A stretch of DNA of 64,000 bases from Serripes groenlandicus. Lineage: Eukaryota; Mollusca; Bivalvia; Cardiida; Cardiidae. A program made the position numbers and the translations under genes. The stretch is taken from contig JASEVX010000080.1 of NCBI GenBank assembly GCA_031761405.1, forward strand, positions 310,001 to 374,000, written 5' to 3'. The stretch's first letter is position 1. Every line of letters begins with the position of its first letter. The notes under the pieces are model-generated. The model ran no database searches and was not told the DNA's origin. It worked only from the letters and a program-made list of their open reading frames with translations. Shown here piece by piece: positions 62,719 through 64,000 of this stretch.

Positions 62719-63255
62719 TCCTTTAATACTTAAATGTATCAGTGTAAATGGCAAGGTTAACCCTTTCCAAGGGTGCATATGAATTTTGTTGCCCCTGTAC
62801 CAAACAACTTTTTGAAAAGATTTCATAATGATTCCATTATATCAGAACTTGTGACTTTGACTATGACTGAAACCTTTTTAAGAAAGAATGGTTTTGCGTC
62901 TGGAGGTAATGTTGTTTCAAATACAACACCTTTTTTCAGTGCTTTCAAGTCTGAGTCAATACAGTACCAGCATCTATTGTTCAAATGTTTCAATATGTTA
63001 GACTGATTTTGTCATCCTTTTTCTGATATACAGCTTTTGGTAAGTCGTAGGCAAATATTGTTATATATACAATGAGACAATAATGAATGGAGATTTTCAA
63101 AATTAAATTATATAGTAGTGTAGATCTAGATCAAATTGAAAATTCACAGAGTTTGGTCTGGCATTGCTCTGTTGACAATCAGATATTATGAATGTGCTGG
63201 AAGGTCTTTATTTATAGGTAGGATAAAAAATACATATATGTTCAAAGGTTGGTTT

Positions 63256-63655
63256 TAAGCTTGACTATTCAAAGAGTAAGAAGAGCTAATGTAGTCCCTT
63301 TTACATTAGCATCGGCGTTGCAGCTTTGGTTAAAGTTTTGCATGCAAGGCCTTTTCTCAAACACCACATATGCTATTGCTTTGAAACTTATTGGACATCA
63401 TCGCATGGGCTTGCAGGACAAGTCCCATAACTCTACATAAGAATTATGACCCTTTTAAGACTAGAAACTACATTAAGAATCCATATCTCTGTAACTAATG
63501 CTTGAATTAAAACTTTATACAACCCTTCCCAACCATCACACCTATGCCAATAATCAAGTAAGATAACTCTATCCTGCATATAATGCAAATTATGACCCTT
63601 AATTTACATAGCAATTCTGGTTAAAGTTGTGCATGCAACTACCTTAAGAGCTATT
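63256..63655 (-). mobile_element. Family C-related element, inverted
   Basis: It begins AGCTTGACTATTCAAAGAGT and includes TTTGGTTAAAGTTTTGCATG, CATCACACCTATGCC and CTGCATATAATGCAAATTAT units. The right border is near the A-rich tract at 63669. Confidence 0.55.
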
Positions 63656-64000
63656 TTGATTGGTTGAAAAAAAAAAAACTACCATGTGGCATCAGAGAAG
63701 GGGGGTTAAATGAACTTTTAGCTCAGAATGGAATCTCCTAAACCACTGGACCAATATCAAACAAACTTCAGAGGAATGATCCTTTGAAGTTCCTATTTCA
63801 AAATTATTCCAAGATTTAATGTCTCATTACAAATGTCCTTTTCTAATAAGCTGTTTCATTTACAGTGTCCACTTCTTGCAGTTTCATTCACACTCTTGAT
63901 AAAAAAAATCCCCAATATTAGCAGTAACACATTTGCTACTATACAACCACTCAGGTGATTGAATTAGCGCCTTTTTGGCCCATTTGTTTCTGGACCTGTC
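63656..64000. other. AGGF1 intron sequence, no recognised feature
   Basis: AT-rich sequence with no exon, RNA gene or repeat unit that I recognise. Confidence 0.5.

Noticed and set aside
1..64000. A bacterial-style defence or biosynthetic system
   Set aside because: The coding content is two split animal genes; no clustered unspliced genes, ribosome binding sites or phage-like modules are seen.

Overview
This is an AT-rich eukaryotic window from an intron-rich animal genome. Two split genes, tRNA-derived SINEs, hairpin-ended repeats with tandem cores, and short palindromic elements inside nearly every intron point to a bivalve mollusc. That species inference rests on recalled repeat style, not on a search. 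No operons, bacterial genes or CRISPR arrays are present. Bases 40126-40325 are an assembly gap of 200 N.

Two genes lie head to head. On the minus strand, from about 43.4 kb down to 3.1 kb and running off the left edge, is the orthologue of SPG11 (spatacsin), the large lysosome/autophagy protein that works with spastizin and AP-5. I could place 25 consecutive exons (39413 to 3122) whose splice phases all join into one open frame of 1604 codons, plus a provisional first exon at 43.2-43.4 kb. The conserved C-terminal part lies outside the window. On the plus strand, from 45216 to 62479 and running off the right edge, is the orthologue of AGGF1 (angiogenic factor with G-patch and FHA domains): 11 exons in one frame of 865 codons covering an N-terminal coiled coil, the OCRE aromatic repeat region, a long Lys/Ser/acidic linker and the FHA domain. 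The G-patch lies outside. The two starts are about 1.8 kb apart, so the space between them (43431-45215) probably holds both promoters.

Almost all remaining sequence is repeats. (1) A family of about 230-bp palindromic MITEs with termini like TTAACCCTTTCCCTCATA, target TTAA (piggyBac-like), occurs in more than 50 copies or fragments, often within 10-60 bp of splice sites. (2) Elements with hairpin ends, GAGCTAA-type 3' termini and tandem cores of 140-175 bp resemble non-autonomous Helitron/Helentron or pearl elements: families B (1-2930, 13-14.1 kb, 41.3-42.6 kb, 44.8-45.1 kb), C (8.2, 9.7-11.7, 30.6-31.4, 54.2-56.4, 63.3 kb) and D. (3) tRNA-derived SINEs. (4) Other palindromic MITE families. 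(5) A 1.8-kb inverted-repeat element in an AGGF1 intron (59992-61801).

The most unusual observations are two minisatellites in SPG11 whose repeat units are copies of the adjoining exon-intron junction (a 3' splice site at 9.29 kb and a 5' splice site at 27.16 kb), the very high load of TTAA palindromes flanking single exons, a probable GC-AG intron in SPG11, and a frame-shifting candidate poison exon in AGGF1.
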